Assembly: GCA_023663385.1 (NCBI GenBank)
Contig: JAMPHO010000008.1
Location: forward strand, 1-45,014
DNA length: 45,014 bases
Source of the DNA: Alistipes timonensis
GTDB lineage: Bacteria; Bacteroidota; Bacteroidia; Bacteroidales; Muribaculaceae
Direction: 5' to 3'
The translations under genes and the position numbers were made by a program. This document shows positions 25,141-34,223 of the stretch, in pieces. Under the pieces are notes generated by a model. It worked only from the letters and a program-made list of their open reading frames with translations. It was not told the DNA's origin and did not search any database. The first letter of the stretch is position 1. Every line of letters begins with the position of its first letter.

Positions 25141-27819
25141 ATGATTCTTTCATTCAGCATCGATTACCGCACTAACTGGGGTGAGTCGCTGTATCTCAAA
25201 GCCTTGGTGCCCGTCAACGGCAATACCGAGGAGTGGCTCGTGAAGATGGAGCTCTTCGGGGCGCAGACTTGGAAGACCCAGTTCGAGGTGCCCGACGGTA
25301 CTCCCGAATTCGAATATTCATATATCGTGCGCCACGAGAACGGCTCCGAGAAGCGCGAGTGGGGCAAAGGCCATATGTTCCGCCCCGGCGCCCGCTCCTA
25401 CGAGTTTTTCGACCGCTGGCAGGACCAGCCATGGGACAAGCCATATTATTCCGTGGTTTTCACCGACTGTGTGTGCAAGCGCCAGCAGCGCGCCCTGCCG
25501 CCGGTTGTTGAGCCGGGCAGGATGCTCCTCAGCGTCGATGCCCCGATGATCGCCCCCGACGAGGTGGTGGCCGTTTCCGGCGGCTGCGACCAGCTCGGCA
25601 ACTGGGATGTCGACAAGGCCGTGGTGCTCTCCGACGCCTTCTTCCCCACCTGGAGCTGCTCCGTGCCCCTCGACGGGCTCGGCGAGAACACCGAGTTCAA
25701 ATTCCTGATTCTGAAGAAAGACGAGGCCGGAGGGCGCAGGGTCGTGGCCTGGGAGGCTTGCGATAACCGCCGCCTGGCGTGCGCTCCCGCCACCCAGGGC
25801 GAGGCCATGTTTGTCGGCGGTATGCGCCTGGTCAACCCCAAGGCTCCCTGGCGCGGTGCCGGCGTGGCCATCCCCGTGTTCTCGCTCCGCTCGGAGGAGG
25901 ATTTCGGCGTCGGCGAGTTCTTCGACCTAAAGCTTATGGTCGATTGGGCGGCCCAGACCGGCCAGTCGTTCATCCAGGTGCTCCCGGTCAACGACACCAC
26001 TATGACCCACACCTGGACCGACTCCTACCCCTACAACGCCAACTCGTGCTTCGCCCTGCATCCGATGTACCTCCGCCTGAGCGCCGTCGGCAGGCTTTCC
26101 GACCCTGGGCGCGAGGAGTATTACCGCTCGCTCGCCGAGGAGCTTAACAAGCTCCCCGAAATCGACTATGTGAAGGTCAACGAGGCCAAGAACGCCTATA
26201 CCCGCGAACTCTTCGCCGAAGTCGGCGCCAAGGTTGTGAAAACAAAGGAGTTCAAGGATTTCGTCAAGACAAACGATTCCTGGCTCACCCCCTATGCCAC
26301 CTACTGCGTGCTCCGCGATATGAACGGCAGCGCCGACTTCTCGACCTGGGGCGAATACGCCGTCTACGACGCTGACCGCGTGGCCGACTTCGTCAAGGCC
26401 AACCGCCGGGAGTTCGACTACCATTGCTGGCTTCAGATGCACCTTGCCTCGCAGATGAGCGAGGTGCGCTCCTACGCCCATTCGCGCAAGGTGGCTCTCA
26501 AAGGCGACATACCCATCGGCATATCGCGCAACAGCGTTGATGCCTGGATTTCACCCCGCCTCTTCAATCTCGGCTGCCAGGCCGGAGCGCCCCCCGACGA
26601 TTTCTCGGTGCTCGGCCAGAACTGGGGCTTCCCGACCTACAACTGGGAGGAGATGGCCCGCGACGGCTTTGCCTGGTGGAAGGCCCGCTTCCGCAAGATG
26701 GCCGAGTACTTCGACGTTTACCGCATCGACCATGTGCTCGGGTTCTTCCGCATTTGGGAGATACCCATGAGCCAGCTCCACGGCCTGCTCGGTATCTTCA
26801 ACCCCGCGCTCCCCTTCACTGCCGACGAGCTCCGCGACAGCTATGATTTCTGGATCGAGCCGGAGGAGCATACCGTGCCGTTCATCCGCGACTATATGCT
26901 CCGCGACTTCTTCGGCGAGTACACCGACGAGGCCCGCGAGCGTTTCCTGGTCGACGACGGTTATGGCCACTTCCACCTCCGCGACGGCTTCGGTACCCAG
27001 CGCGAGATTGCCGACTACTTCGGCGCCCAGGAGCCTTCCGACAAGAACCGCCGCCTCTGTGACGCGCTTATGGGGCTTGTCGACCAGGTGCTCTTCATCG
27101 AGGACCCGAGGGAGGAGGGTAAGTACCATCCGCGCATCTCGGCCCAGTTCACCTACGTTTACCGCTCGCTCACCGACTACCAGCGCTGGTGTTTCGACCG
27201 CCTCTACAACGACTTCTTCTACCACCGCCACAACGATTTCTGGTATGGCAAGGCTATGTGGAAGCTCCCCCCCGTGATCGACGCTACCGATATGCTCACC
27301 TGCGCCGAGGACCTCGGGATGATACCCGACTGCGTGCCCGCCGTGATGGGAGCGCTCGAAATTCTCACGCTCGACATCCAGCGCATGCCCAAGAACCCCC
27401 GAGAGGAGTTCGGCAATCCGGCCACATATCCCTACTACACCGTATGCACCACTTCGACTCACGATATGGGGGGGATACGCGCGTGGTGGGAGGCCGACCG
27501 CGCCAAGACCCAGAGCTTCTACAACCATATCCTTGGCGAGCAGGGTGAGGCTCCTTACTTCGCCGAGCCGTGGGGGTGCGAGAAGATTGTCGACTCCAAT
27601 CTGAAGTCGCCCGCCATGCTCTGCATACTGCCGCTCCAGGACTGGCTGTCGATCGACGGGCAGCTGCGCCGCGAGAATCCCGCCGACGAGCAGATCAACG
27701 AACCCGCCATCTGCCCTTACTACTGGCGCTACCGTATGCACCTCACTATGGAGCAGTTGCTCGCCGAGCGGCTCTACGCCCGACGCGTGGGCGCGCTCGT
27801 GGCCGAATCGGGCCGTTGA
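25141..27819 (+). CDS. malQ: 4-alpha-glucanotransferase, DPE2-type (GH77)
   Basis: An 892-residue amylomaltase moving glucan segments between alpha-1,4-glucans, as in maltose and starch-oligosaccharide use. Two N-terminal CBM20-like starch-binding modules (about 1-110 and 125-230) precede the GH77 domain (about 260-880). Catalytic residues are Asp530 (VYRIDHVLGFFRIWEIP), Glu723 (CAEDLGMIP) and Asp775 (STHDMGG). The gap of 193 residues between Asp530 and Glu723 is about 145 more than in Thermus-type enzymes. This insert together with the twin CBM20s matches plant DPE2-like enzymes, also known in Bacteroides. No signal peptide, so cytoplasmic. It has its own promoter and terminator, with no other starch genes nearby. 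Confidence 0.95.
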   Translation: MILSFSIDYRTNWGESLYLKALVPVNGNTEEWLVKMELFGAQTWKTQFEVPDGTPEFEYSYIVRHENGSEKREWGKGHMFRPGARSYEFFDRWQDQPWDKPYYSVVFTDCVCKRQQRALPPVVEPGRMLLSVDAPMIAPDEVVAVSGGCDQLGNWDVDKAVVLSDAFFPTWSCSVPLDGLGENTEFKFLILKKDEAGGRRVVAWEACDNRRLACAPATQGEAMFVGGMRLVNPKAPWRGAGVAIPVFSLRSEEDFGVGEFFDLKLMVDWAAQTGQSFIQVLPVNDTTMTHTWTDSYPYNANSCFALHPMYLRLSAVGRLSDPGREEYYRSLAEELNKLPEIDYVKVNEAKNAYTRELFAEVGAKVVKTKEFKDFVKTNDSWLTPYATYCVLRDMNGSADFSTWGEYAVYDADRVADFVKANRREFDYHCWLQMHLASQMSEVRSYAHSRKVALKGDIPIGISRNSVDAWISPRLFNLGCQAGAPPDDFSVLGQNWGFPTYNWEEMARDGFAWWKARFRKMAEYFDVYRIDHVLGFFRIWEIPMSQLHGLLGIFNPALPFTADELRDSYDFWIEPEEHTVPFIRDYMLRDFFGEYTDEARERFLVDDGYGHFHLRDGFGTQREIADYFGAQEPSDKNRRLCDALMGLVDQVLFIEDPREEGKYHPRISAQFTYVYRSLTDYQRWCFDRLYNDFFYHRHNDFWYGKAMWKLPPVIDATDMLTCAEDLGMIPDCVPAVMGALEILTLDIQRMPKNPREEFGNPATYPYYTVCTTSTHDMGGIRAWWEADRAKTQSFYNHILGEQGEAPYFAEPWGCEKIVDSNLKSPAMLCILPLQDWLSIDGQLRRENPADEQINEPAICPYYWRYRMHLTMEQLLAERLYARRVGALVAESGR

Positions 27820-27844
27820 GCGGGAGCTTTCATCCAACCGTTTC

Positions 27845-27900
27845 GCGACGCCGCGCCGGAGCTTGCACTCCCGGGCGCGGCGTCGCTCGCGTGTTTTTTT
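27845..27900 (+). terminator. Terminator after malQ
   Basis: Perfect 13-bp stem GCGACGCCGCGCC/GGCGCGGCGTCGC (27845-27857 and 27874-27886), followed seven bases later by a run of seven T. Confidence 0.8.
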
Positions 27901-27995
27901 CCGCGGCGTGCAACCTCCCGGCACTGTGCCGCGTCTATATTCCGTAAGGCGGTTAAAAACGCCGCCGGCTTTCGCGCCATTCAAGCTTACCACAG

Positions 27996-28685
27996 ATGCT
28001 CAAACTCACCAACATCAACAAGACATACCCCGGGGCTGTGCCCCTGCATGTGCTGAAGGATATCAACCTCGAAATCCGACGCGGCGAGCTCGTGTCGATT
28101 ATGGGGGCTTCCGGCTCCGGGAAATCGACCCTGCTCAACATCCTTGGCATTCTCGATAATTACGACTCCGGCGAGTATATCCTCGACGGCACCCTTATAA
28201 AGGACCTCGGCGAGAACAAGGCCGCTGACTACCGCAACAGGCTTATCGGCTTCGTGTTCCAGTCGTTCAACCTCATCAATTATAAGAACGCGCTCGAAAA
28301 CGTGGCCCTGCCGCTGTTTTACCGCGGGGTGTCGCGCCGCAAGCGCAACGCCCTGGCCATGGAGCAGCTCGAACGGATGGGGCTCGCCGACCGCGCCCAC
28401 CATCTCCCCGGCGAGCTCTCCGGCGGCCAGAAGCAACGCGTGGCCATCGCCCGCGCCATGATTACCGACCCGGCGGTGATTCTCGCCGACGAGCCTACCG
28501 GCGCCCTCGACTCCAAGACCTCGGCCGAGGTGATGCAGCTTTTCCGGGAGTTGAACCGCGAGCAGGGGAAGACAATCGCCATCGTGACCCACGACCCGGG
28601 GGTAGGGGAGCAGACCGACCGCGTGATCCGTATCTCCGACGGGCGCATTCTCCAGCCCGCCGCGCCTCATATCTCATCACTCTGA
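27996..28685 (+). CDS. ABC transporter ATP-binding protein (MacB/LolD type)
   Basis: A 229-residue ATPase of the MacB/LolD branch. Walker A is GASGSGKST at 37-45, the signature LSGGQ is at 141-145, and Walker B is VILADEPTGALD with Asp165-Glu166. It energises the two permeases that follow. In MacB the ATPase and permease are fused; here they are separate. It is first in an apparent five-gene operon (ATPase, two permeases, adaptor, TolC-like channel). Its last codons and stop lie in one copy of a 21-bp direct repeat. Confidence 0.93.
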   Translation: MLKLTNINKTYPGAVPLHVLKDINLEIRRGELVSIMGASGSGKSTLLNILGILDNYDSGEYILDGTLIKDLGENKAADYRNRLIGFVFQSFNLINYKNALENVALPLFYRGVSRRKRNALAMEQLERMGLADRAHHLPGELSGGQKQRVAIARAMITDPAVILADEPTGALDSKTSAEVMQLFRELNREQGKTIAIVTHDPGVGEQTDRVIRISDGRILQPAAPHISSL

Positions 28686-28721
28686 CTTAGTACTTCGTAA
28701 CTCATCACTCTGACTTAGTAC
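28673..28721 (+). repeat. 21-bp perfect direct repeat across the ATPase stop codon
   Basis: An identical 21-base unit, beginning CTCATCACTCTGA, occurs at 28673-28693 and 28701-28721, separated by 7 bases (28-base period). The first copy encodes the last residues and TGA stop of the ATPase; the second lies in the intergenic gap, six bases before the permease ATG at 28728. Confidence 0.9.
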
Positions 28722-28727
28722 ATACTT

Positions 28728-29954
28728 ATGTTCGATTTGGTAAGCGAAATACTTCAGACCCTGCGCCACAACAAGCTGCGCACCGCCCTCACGGGGTTCT
28801 CCGTGGCCTGGGGCGTGTTTATGCTCATAGTGCTACTGAGTATGGCCCGGGGCCTTACAAACGCGTTCCATGATGACTTCATGGGTAGCGGCGCCAAGCA
28901 GATTTCCGTATGGGGCGGGCGCACCTCCAAGGCGTACCACGGATACAAGGAGGGGCGGCGCATCAAGCTCCGCGACGACGATATGGGCGCTATCGAGGAC
29001 GCGCACCCTTCCGACATAGTGGAGGTGACCTCGGAGGTCTACGGAAAATCACCCGCTATCTCGACAGCCACCCGCCACATCGACGGCGGATATACCGGGG
29101 TTTACCCCAGTTACCTTGAGCGCGAGGGGCATAAGTTGCTCGAAGGGCGCTCGATCAGCGACCGCGACATCGAGCGGCTCGCCAAGGTGATGGTGCTCCC
29201 TACCGAGTACGCCACGCAGCTCTTCCCTCCCGACGGCAAGGGGGCCGTAGGGAGCCGCGTGCGGTGCAACGGCCTTTCGTTCCTGGTAATCGGTGTCTAC
29301 AAAGGGCATTGGGGCCGCAATAACCTCATCCCATACACCACCGCGAAGATGATGCAGGAGAAGAAGGACGAGACCGGGGGCCTCAGCGTGCTCCTTTCCG
29401 ACAATGTCAGAGAGGAAGGGCAGGGGCGCGATGTCGAGAAAGGGGTGCGGCAGACTCTCGCCGCGACCCACGAGTTCGACCCCGACGACGATAGCTCGCT
29501 CTGGGTGTTCAACAAGTTCGTCAACTCGCTTCAGATGGAGAACGGTATGAACATCCTCAATGTGGGCGTGTGGGTGCTCGGGCTTATGACCCTGCTGAGC
29601 GGTGTGGTCGGCATCAGCAACATTATGTTTGTGTCGGTCAAGGAACGGACTCACGAAATAGGCATACGCCGCGCCATCGGCGCCCGCCCCGCGAGAATAG
29701 TCACCCAGGTTATAGCTGAGGGCGTGGCTATAACGACCCTCTTCGGTTATATCGGCATCGTGCTGGGTACCGTCGTGGCCCAGTTGATAGCCATGGCCCT
29801 GGGCGACCAGCCGTTTATGAAAAACCCGACCGTAAGCCTCGCCATCGCTTTCGAGGTGACGGCGGTGCTCATCGTTGCCGGAGCGTTAGCCGGCTTTTTC
29901 CCGGCGCTGAAAGCGCTGAAAGTGAAACCTGTCGAAGCCTTGCGCGACGAATAA
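28728..29954 (+). CDS. ABC transporter permease (MacB-like), first subunit
   Basis: A 408-residue permease with the MacB/FtsX layout: one N-terminal membrane helix (ALTGFSVAWGVFMLIVLLSM), a large periplasmic domain (about 45-275), then three C-terminal helices. The cytoplasmic coupling loop reads MFVSVKERTHEIGIRRAIGA. Such proteins do not move substrate through the membrane; they act by mechanotransmission, driving export from the periplasm through a TolC duct. It is clearly related to the next gene but diverged, so the transporter is probably a heterodimer. Confidence 0.9.
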   Translation: MFDLVSEILQTLRHNKLRTALTGFSVAWGVFMLIVLLSMARGLTNAFHDDFMGSGAKQISVWGGRTSKAYHGYKEGRRIKLRDDDMGAIEDAHPSDIVEVTSEVYGKSPAISTATRHIDGGYTGVYPSYLEREGHKLLEGRSISDRDIERLAKVMVLPTEYATQLFPPDGKGAVGSRVRCNGLSFLVIGVYKGHWGRNNLIPYTTAKMMQEKKDETGGLSVLLSDNVREEGQGRDVEKGVRQTLAATHEFDPDDDSSLWVFNKFVNSLQMENGMNILNVGVWVLGLMTLLSGVVGISNIMFVSVKERTHEIGIRRAIGARPARIVTQVIAEGVAITTLFGYIGIVLGTVVAQLIAMALGDQPFMKNPTVSLAIAFEVTAVLIVAGALAGFFPALKALKVKPVEALRDE

Positions 29955-29969
29955 TCCATTATATTACAG

Positions 29970-31223
29970 ATGAAAGTATCGCTGTTCGACATTGAAAACT
30001 GGAAGGAGATAGGCTCAACACTTGCCCGCAACAAAACGCGCACCTTCCTCACCGGTTTCGGCATTTTCTGGGGGGTGACAATGCTGGCCCTCCTGATGGG
30101 TGGTGCCCGGGGTGCCGAGGATATGCTGCGCCGCAATTTCCAGGGGTTCGCCACCAACTCGGCCTTTATGTCGCCGGGATGGACAAGCGAGCCTTACAAG
30201 GGGCACGCCAAGGGGCGCGAGTGGGAGTTCCGTGCGCGCGACCTTGAAATCCTCCGCCAGGCGTTCCCCGAATTAAGCACTGTGACACCCTTCCTCGGCG
30301 GGCGCTCCGTGAGCTACCGCAACGGCAAATACTCCTACTCCTCCAATATTATGGGGGTGGAGCCGGAGTTCGTGAATATGATGGAGCCGGTGATTTACGA
30401 GGGGCGTTTCATCAATTCCACCGATATTATCCACGAGCGCAAGGTCGCGGTGATCGGCAAGAAACTCGCCGCCGAGATTTTCCCCAACGAATCCTCGGCG
30501 GTAGGGAAGATGGTCGAAATCAACGGCATCTCTTATACAGTGGTCGGCATCGCCGGGCAGAATAACGAGATGCGCCTCAACGGTTCGCTGATCGACGAGC
30601 AGGGGATTCTCCCCGCCAGCACCTACCGCAGGGCCTACAACGTGGGCGACAACGTGGGCGCGCTGCTCATAGTCGGCGAGCGAGGAGCGAACCTTACCGA
30701 GCTCGCCCCAAAGATACGCCAGACGCTTTACCGCTTGCACGATGTGTCTCCGACCGATGAGGGGGCTATGTGGTTCATGAATGTTTCGGAAGAGTTCTCC
30801 AAGGTTGACACTATGTTTGTCGGGCTGTCGTTGCTGGCGTTGTTCATCGGTATGAGCACCCTGCTGGCCGGAGTGATCGGCATCGGCAACATTATGTGGG
30901 TGATTGTAAAGGAGCGCACTCGCGAAATAGGCATCCGCCGGGCCATCGGGGCCAAGCCGCGCGACATCATCGCGCAGATTCTTTCCGAGGGTGTGGCGCT
31001 CACTGCTGTGGCCGGAATCGCCGGAATCAGTTTCGCGACCATTGTGCTCGCCGTCGCCCAGTCTCTCACAGCCGACGAAATCTCCACTCCCCGCTTCCAG
31101 ATGAACCTCGGCCAGGCACTCGCGATATTCGTGACTTTCGCCGTGCTCGGCACCCTCGCCGGACTAATCCCGGCCATCAAGGCCATGCGCATCAAGCCCG
31201 TCGAGGCAATGAACGATAAATAA
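29970..31223 (+). CDS. ABC transporter permease (MacB-like), second subunit
   Basis: A 417-residue paralogue of the preceding permease: N-terminal helix (FLTGFGIFWGVTMLALLMGG), periplasmic domain, three C-terminal helices, and the coupling loop MWVIVKERTREIGIRRAIGA. It starts 15 bases after its neighbour and ends 15 bases before the adaptor. Two different permeases with one ATPase is a common Bacteroidota arrangement; the cargo is unknown. Confidence 0.9.
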   Translation: MKVSLFDIENWKEIGSTLARNKTRTFLTGFGIFWGVTMLALLMGGARGAEDMLRRNFQGFATNSAFMSPGWTSEPYKGHAKGREWEFRARDLEILRQAFPELSTVTPFLGGRSVSYRNGKYSYSSNIMGVEPEFVNMMEPVIYEGRFINSTDIIHERKVAVIGKKLAAEIFPNESSAVGKMVEINGISYTVVGIAGQNNEMRLNGSLIDEQGILPASTYRRAYNVGDNVGALLIVGERGANLTELAPKIRQTLYRLHDVSPTDEGAMWFMNVSEEFSKVDTMFVGLSLLALFIGMSTLLAGVIGIGNIMWVIVKERTREIGIRRAIGAKPRDIIAQILSEGVALTAVAGIAGISFATIVLAVAQSLTADEISTPRFQMNLGQALAIFVTFAVLGTLAGLIPAIKAMRIKPVEAMNDK

Positions 31224-31238
31224 CAACAGCTACGCTAT

Positions 31239-32348
31239 ATGAAGAAAGTTTTTAAAATTATCCTCTGGTCGCTTGTCGGCCTGGTGTTCATAGGCACGTT
31301 TGTCTATCTCTTTTACAATTCCAGGGATAAGAAGTCGAGCTATGAGCTGGTCACGCCACAGGTGGGTTCTGTGGAGCGCACCACCGTGCTGACCGGCAAA
31401 ATCGAGCCGCGCGACGAAATCGAAATCAAACCGCAGATTTCGGGTATCATAAGCGAGATTCTCGTCGAGGCGGGCGACTTGGTGAAGGATGGCGACATTA
31501 TCGCCAAAATCCGCGTAATCCCCGAGCAGACCCAGCTCTCCTCGGCCGAGAACCGCGTGGAGGTGGCCCGCATCTCCCTGGAGGAGGCGAAGCTCACTTT
31601 CGAGCGCACCAAGACCCTCTACGAAAAGAAGTATGAGAGCCGCGAGCGTTTCGAGGCCGACCGCGCCGCCTACGAGCGAGCCGTGAAGGAGCTCGAACAG
31701 GCCCGCGACCAGCTGACCATAGTGCGCGACGGCGTTTCTTCGGCCAACGCGCAGAACTCCAACACTCTGGTGCGCTCAACCGTCACTGGGCTCGTGCTCG
31801 AAGTGCCGGTGAAGGTCGGCTCCTCTGTGATTCAGGCCAATACGTTCAACGACGGCACCACCATCGCCAAGGTGGCCGATATGACCGACCTTATTTTCAA
31901 GGGTAAGGTCGACGAGACTGAGGTCGACCTGCTCAGCGAGGGTATGTCGGTCCGCATCTCGGTCGGGGCCGTCAGCGGCTCGGACTATCCCGCCGTGATT
32001 GAGAAAATCGCCCCGATCGCCACCGAGGAGAACGGCACGAACACTTTCGAGGTAAAGGCGGCGCTCGACCCAGCGAACGCCGCCAAACTCCGCGCCGGAT
32101 ATTCGGCCAACGCGACGGTGATTCTTGAGAAGGCCGAGAATGTGACCACAATTCCCGAACGTGTCATCGAGTACAGCGCCGACAGCGCTTTCGTATACCT
32201 CCTCAAAGGTGATGAGGCCAAGGAGCCTTACGAGTTCGAGCGACGGGCGGTCAAGACCGGCGTGTCCGACGGCCTTGTGGTCGAAATCAAGGATGGCGGG
32301 GTTGACAAGGATTCGCGTCTGCGCGGCAACAAGAAGGAGGAGAAATGA
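31239..32348 (+). CDS. Periplasmic adaptor (HlyD/MacA family)
   Basis: A 369-residue membrane-fusion protein: N-terminal membrane anchor (IILWSLVGLVFIGTFVYLFY), lipoyl/barrel-sandwich halves (VLTGKIEPRDEIEIKPQISG and VRSTVTGLVLEVPVKVGSSV) around a coiled-coil hairpin (about 105-165), then beta-barrel and membrane-proximal domains. It joins the permeases to the TolC-like channel. Its stop overlaps the next start by four bases (ATGA), indicating coupled translation. Confidence 0.92.
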   Translation: MKKVFKIILWSLVGLVFIGTFVYLFYNSRDKKSSYELVTPQVGSVERTTVLTGKIEPRDEIEIKPQISGIISEILVEAGDLVKDGDIIAKIRVIPEQTQLSSAENRVEVARISLEEAKLTFERTKTLYEKKYESRERFEADRAAYERAVKELEQARDQLTIVRDGVSSANAQNSNTLVRSTVTGLVLEVPVKVGSSVIQANTFNDGTTIAKVADMTDLIFKGKVDETEVDLLSEGMSVRISVGAVSGSDYPAVIEKIAPIATEENGTNTFEVKAALDPANAAKLRAGYSANATVILEKAENVTTIPERVIEYSADSAFVYLLKGDEAKEPYEFERRAVKTGVSDGLVVEIKDGGVDKDSRLRGNKKEEK

Positions 32349-33652
32349 CCATGCGCCGGATTTTTCTTTCCTTAGCCGTGCTCCCGGCCTTGGTGGCCGG
32401 GGCGCAGGACGCTCCCTGGAGCCTGGAGCGCTGTGTCGATTACGCCGTGAGCCACAACCTCACGGTCAAGGCCCGCGAACTCGAAACCGAGGCCGGGCGG
32501 CTCACCCTCACCGAGGCCCGCGACAGGGTGCTCCCGACGGTCGATGCCGGGGCTTCGCAGACTTGGAACTTCGGCCGCGGTCTCACCGCCGCCAACACAT
32601 ATGCCGACCGCAACACGTCAAACTTCCAGTGGAGCGCCGGGCTCAACCTGCCGTTGTTCCAAGGGCTCTCCACCGTGAGGCGCGTGAAGGCGTCGGAGTC
32701 GTCGCTCGCCCAGACTCTGTTAGAGACCGCTGCTGCGAAGGACGACATCACACTCAACGTCGTGGCCCAGTACCTCCAGGTGCTCTACTCCAAGGAGGTC
32801 GAGCAGAGCGCTGCCTCGCAGGTGGAATACACCGCCTATGAGGTGGGGCGCCAGCAGGCCCTCGTCGAGCAGGGGAAGGTGCCTGAGGCCGACCTCTACG
32901 ACGCTCAGGCGCAGCACGCCCAGGACAAGCTGCAACTCGTCACCGCCCGCAACGACACGCGCACTGCCCTCGTGCAGCTCGCCAACCTCCTCCAGCTCCC
33001 CTCGGCCGACGGGTTCGATATCACGCCCCTCTCCGATGCCGACCCTGTGATCCCCGCGCCCGAACTTGTGTACGCCGACGCGCTTGGTGTCAACAATTCG
33101 CTGTTGGCCGCCCGTCAGGGTATCAACGCCGCCAACGATAATATCTCGCTCGCGAAGGCGGGCTACATCCCGCGGATTGACTTCAACGCCGGCATAGGGT
33201 CGAGCTACTACAAGATCGGGGGGATTCCCAACGAGGGCTTCGGCGCGCAGATGCGTCATAACTACGCGACTTACCTCGGCTTCCGCCTGACGGTGCCGAT
33301 TTTCGACGCCTTCTCCACCCGGAACTCCATCCGCCGTGCTCGCCTCTCGAAGCTGCAGGCCGAGCTGGAGCTCGACCGCCGCGAGTCGGAACTCTACAAG
33401 GAGATCCAGCTCGCCTACTACCAGGCCGAAGGCGCCCGCGAGCGCTACCTCGCCTCGGGGGAGACGCTCGAAAAAATGAGACTCTCATTCGAGGCCACCC
33501 GCGAGAAGTACAACCTCGGCCGTTCGACCCCGGCGGAGTTCGAGCAGGCCAAGAACAACCTCTTCCGCACCGAAGTGGCTTCAATCCAGGCACGTTACGA
33601 GTACCTGCTGCGCTGCCGCATCCTCGCCTACTACCGCTCAAACCGCCTCTGA
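32345..33652 (+). CDS. TolC family outer-membrane channel
   Basis: A 435-residue outer-membrane efflux protein: signal peptide (about 1-20, FLSLAVLPALVAGAQ) and two TolC-type repeats of long helices with beta-strand loops (WNFGRGLTAANTYADRN and NYATYLGFRLTVPIFDAFS regions). It forms the exit duct of the MacAB-like system encoded by the four genes before it and is last in the operon. Without nearby resistance or biosynthetic genes, the exported compound cannot be named. Confidence 0.93.
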   Translation: MTMRRIFLSLAVLPALVAGAQDAPWSLERCVDYAVSHNLTVKARELETEAGRLTLTEARDRVLPTVDAGASQTWNFGRGLTAANTYADRNTSNFQWSAGLNLPLFQGLSTVRRVKASESSLAQTLLETAAAKDDITLNVVAQYLQVLYSKEVEQSAASQVEYTAYEVGRQQALVEQGKVPEADLYDAQAQHAQDKLQLVTARNDTRTALVQLANLLQLPSADGFDITPLSDADPVIPAPELVYADALGVNNSLLAARQGINAANDNISLAKAGYIPRIDFNAGIGSSYYKIGGIPNEGFGAQMRHNYATYLGFRLTVPIFDAFSTRNSIRRARLSKLQAELELDRRESELYKEIQLAYYQAEGARERYLASGETLEKMRLSFEATREKYNLGRSTPAEFEQAKNNLFRTEVASIQARYEYLLRCRILAYYRSNRL

Positions 33653-33721
33653 TGCAGCCAGAGACGACCGTAGTGGCCTAAACCGCACACCTGTTTTTGG
33701 CGAAAAAAATCAACGGCCCTA

Positions 33722-33752
33722 TTGCATATTTAAACGATAACGCCTAAATTTG
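33722..33752 (+). promoter_or_regulatory. Promoter driving the gene-free structured region
   Basis: TTG at 33722-33724, a 20-base spacer and TAAATTTG at 33745-33752 form a good Bacteroidota promoter on the plus strand. No open frame of any credibility follows before the convergent lyase gene, which suggests that the product is an RNA. Confidence 0.55.
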
Positions 33753-33759
33753 CGTTATA

Positions 33760-34158
33760 GAAACAAAGAGACCTCCGAGAGAGGGGGCTGGTGAGCCGCC
33801 GACGCGGCTTCCCTTTCCCAAAGATATACGCCACACCAAAGTTGATTGGGAAACTCATCAAAAATATATGAAATGCCGAGACAACCTCGTATGTACGATG
33901 GCGGGCCCCATCCCTCTTTGAGGGAGCGTCCCTTCGGGGAGCCAGGCGGATTACAAAGGACTACGAGACCTCAAAACCTGTCATTCGGAGTTTCATCGCA
34001 TCCTTTGATGTGGCACCTACAAAGCGAGGCCGCTACCCATCCGGGTTCCGGCCTCGCTTCCTTTTCCCCATTTCCTTCACTACCCCTGTTCCCCAAGCCT
34101 GTCGTTCCGTGCCGGGGGCGTAGCCCCCGGAAGCCGGCCCTCTCCCAGCGAAGCAAGG
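33760..34158 (+). ncRNA. Candidate structured non-coding RNA or repeat element
   Basis: A gene-free stretch downstream of a promoter and packed with stems: TTTCCCAA.../...TTGGGAAA (33815-33856 region), TCGTA-tg-TACGA, TCCCTC-ttt-GAGGGA, TCCC-ttcg-GGGA with a UUCG tetraloop, GCGAGGCCG.../...CGGCCTCGC (9 bp, with inner CTACCC/GGGTTC, about 34023-34056), and CCGGGGGC-gta-GCCCCCGG. It matches none of the RNAs I checked from memory (RNase P, tmRNA, SRP RNA, cobalamin riboswitch, tRNA). It could instead be a dispersed palindromic repeat. The 296-codon open frame across it runs antisense into the lyase gene and is not credible. Confidence 0.4.
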
Positions 34159-34160
34159 GC

Positions 34161-34194
34161 AAAAAAAAGAGGCCCCGGAAATTCCGAGGCCCCT
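34161..34194 (-). terminator. Terminator after the PL11 lyase
   Basis: Minus-strand stem of about 10 bp (GGCCTCGGAA/TTCCGGGGCC, one wobble) followed by eight T, about 30 bases after the lyase stop codon. Confidence 0.85.
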
Positions 34195-34223
34195 TGCAAT
34201 GGATTTTAGCGCTATTGATGGGT

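Noticed and set aside
26551..27993. 480-codon minus-strand open frame opposite malQ
   Set aside because: Overlaps the catalytic part of malQ on the other strand and shows no recognisable domain.
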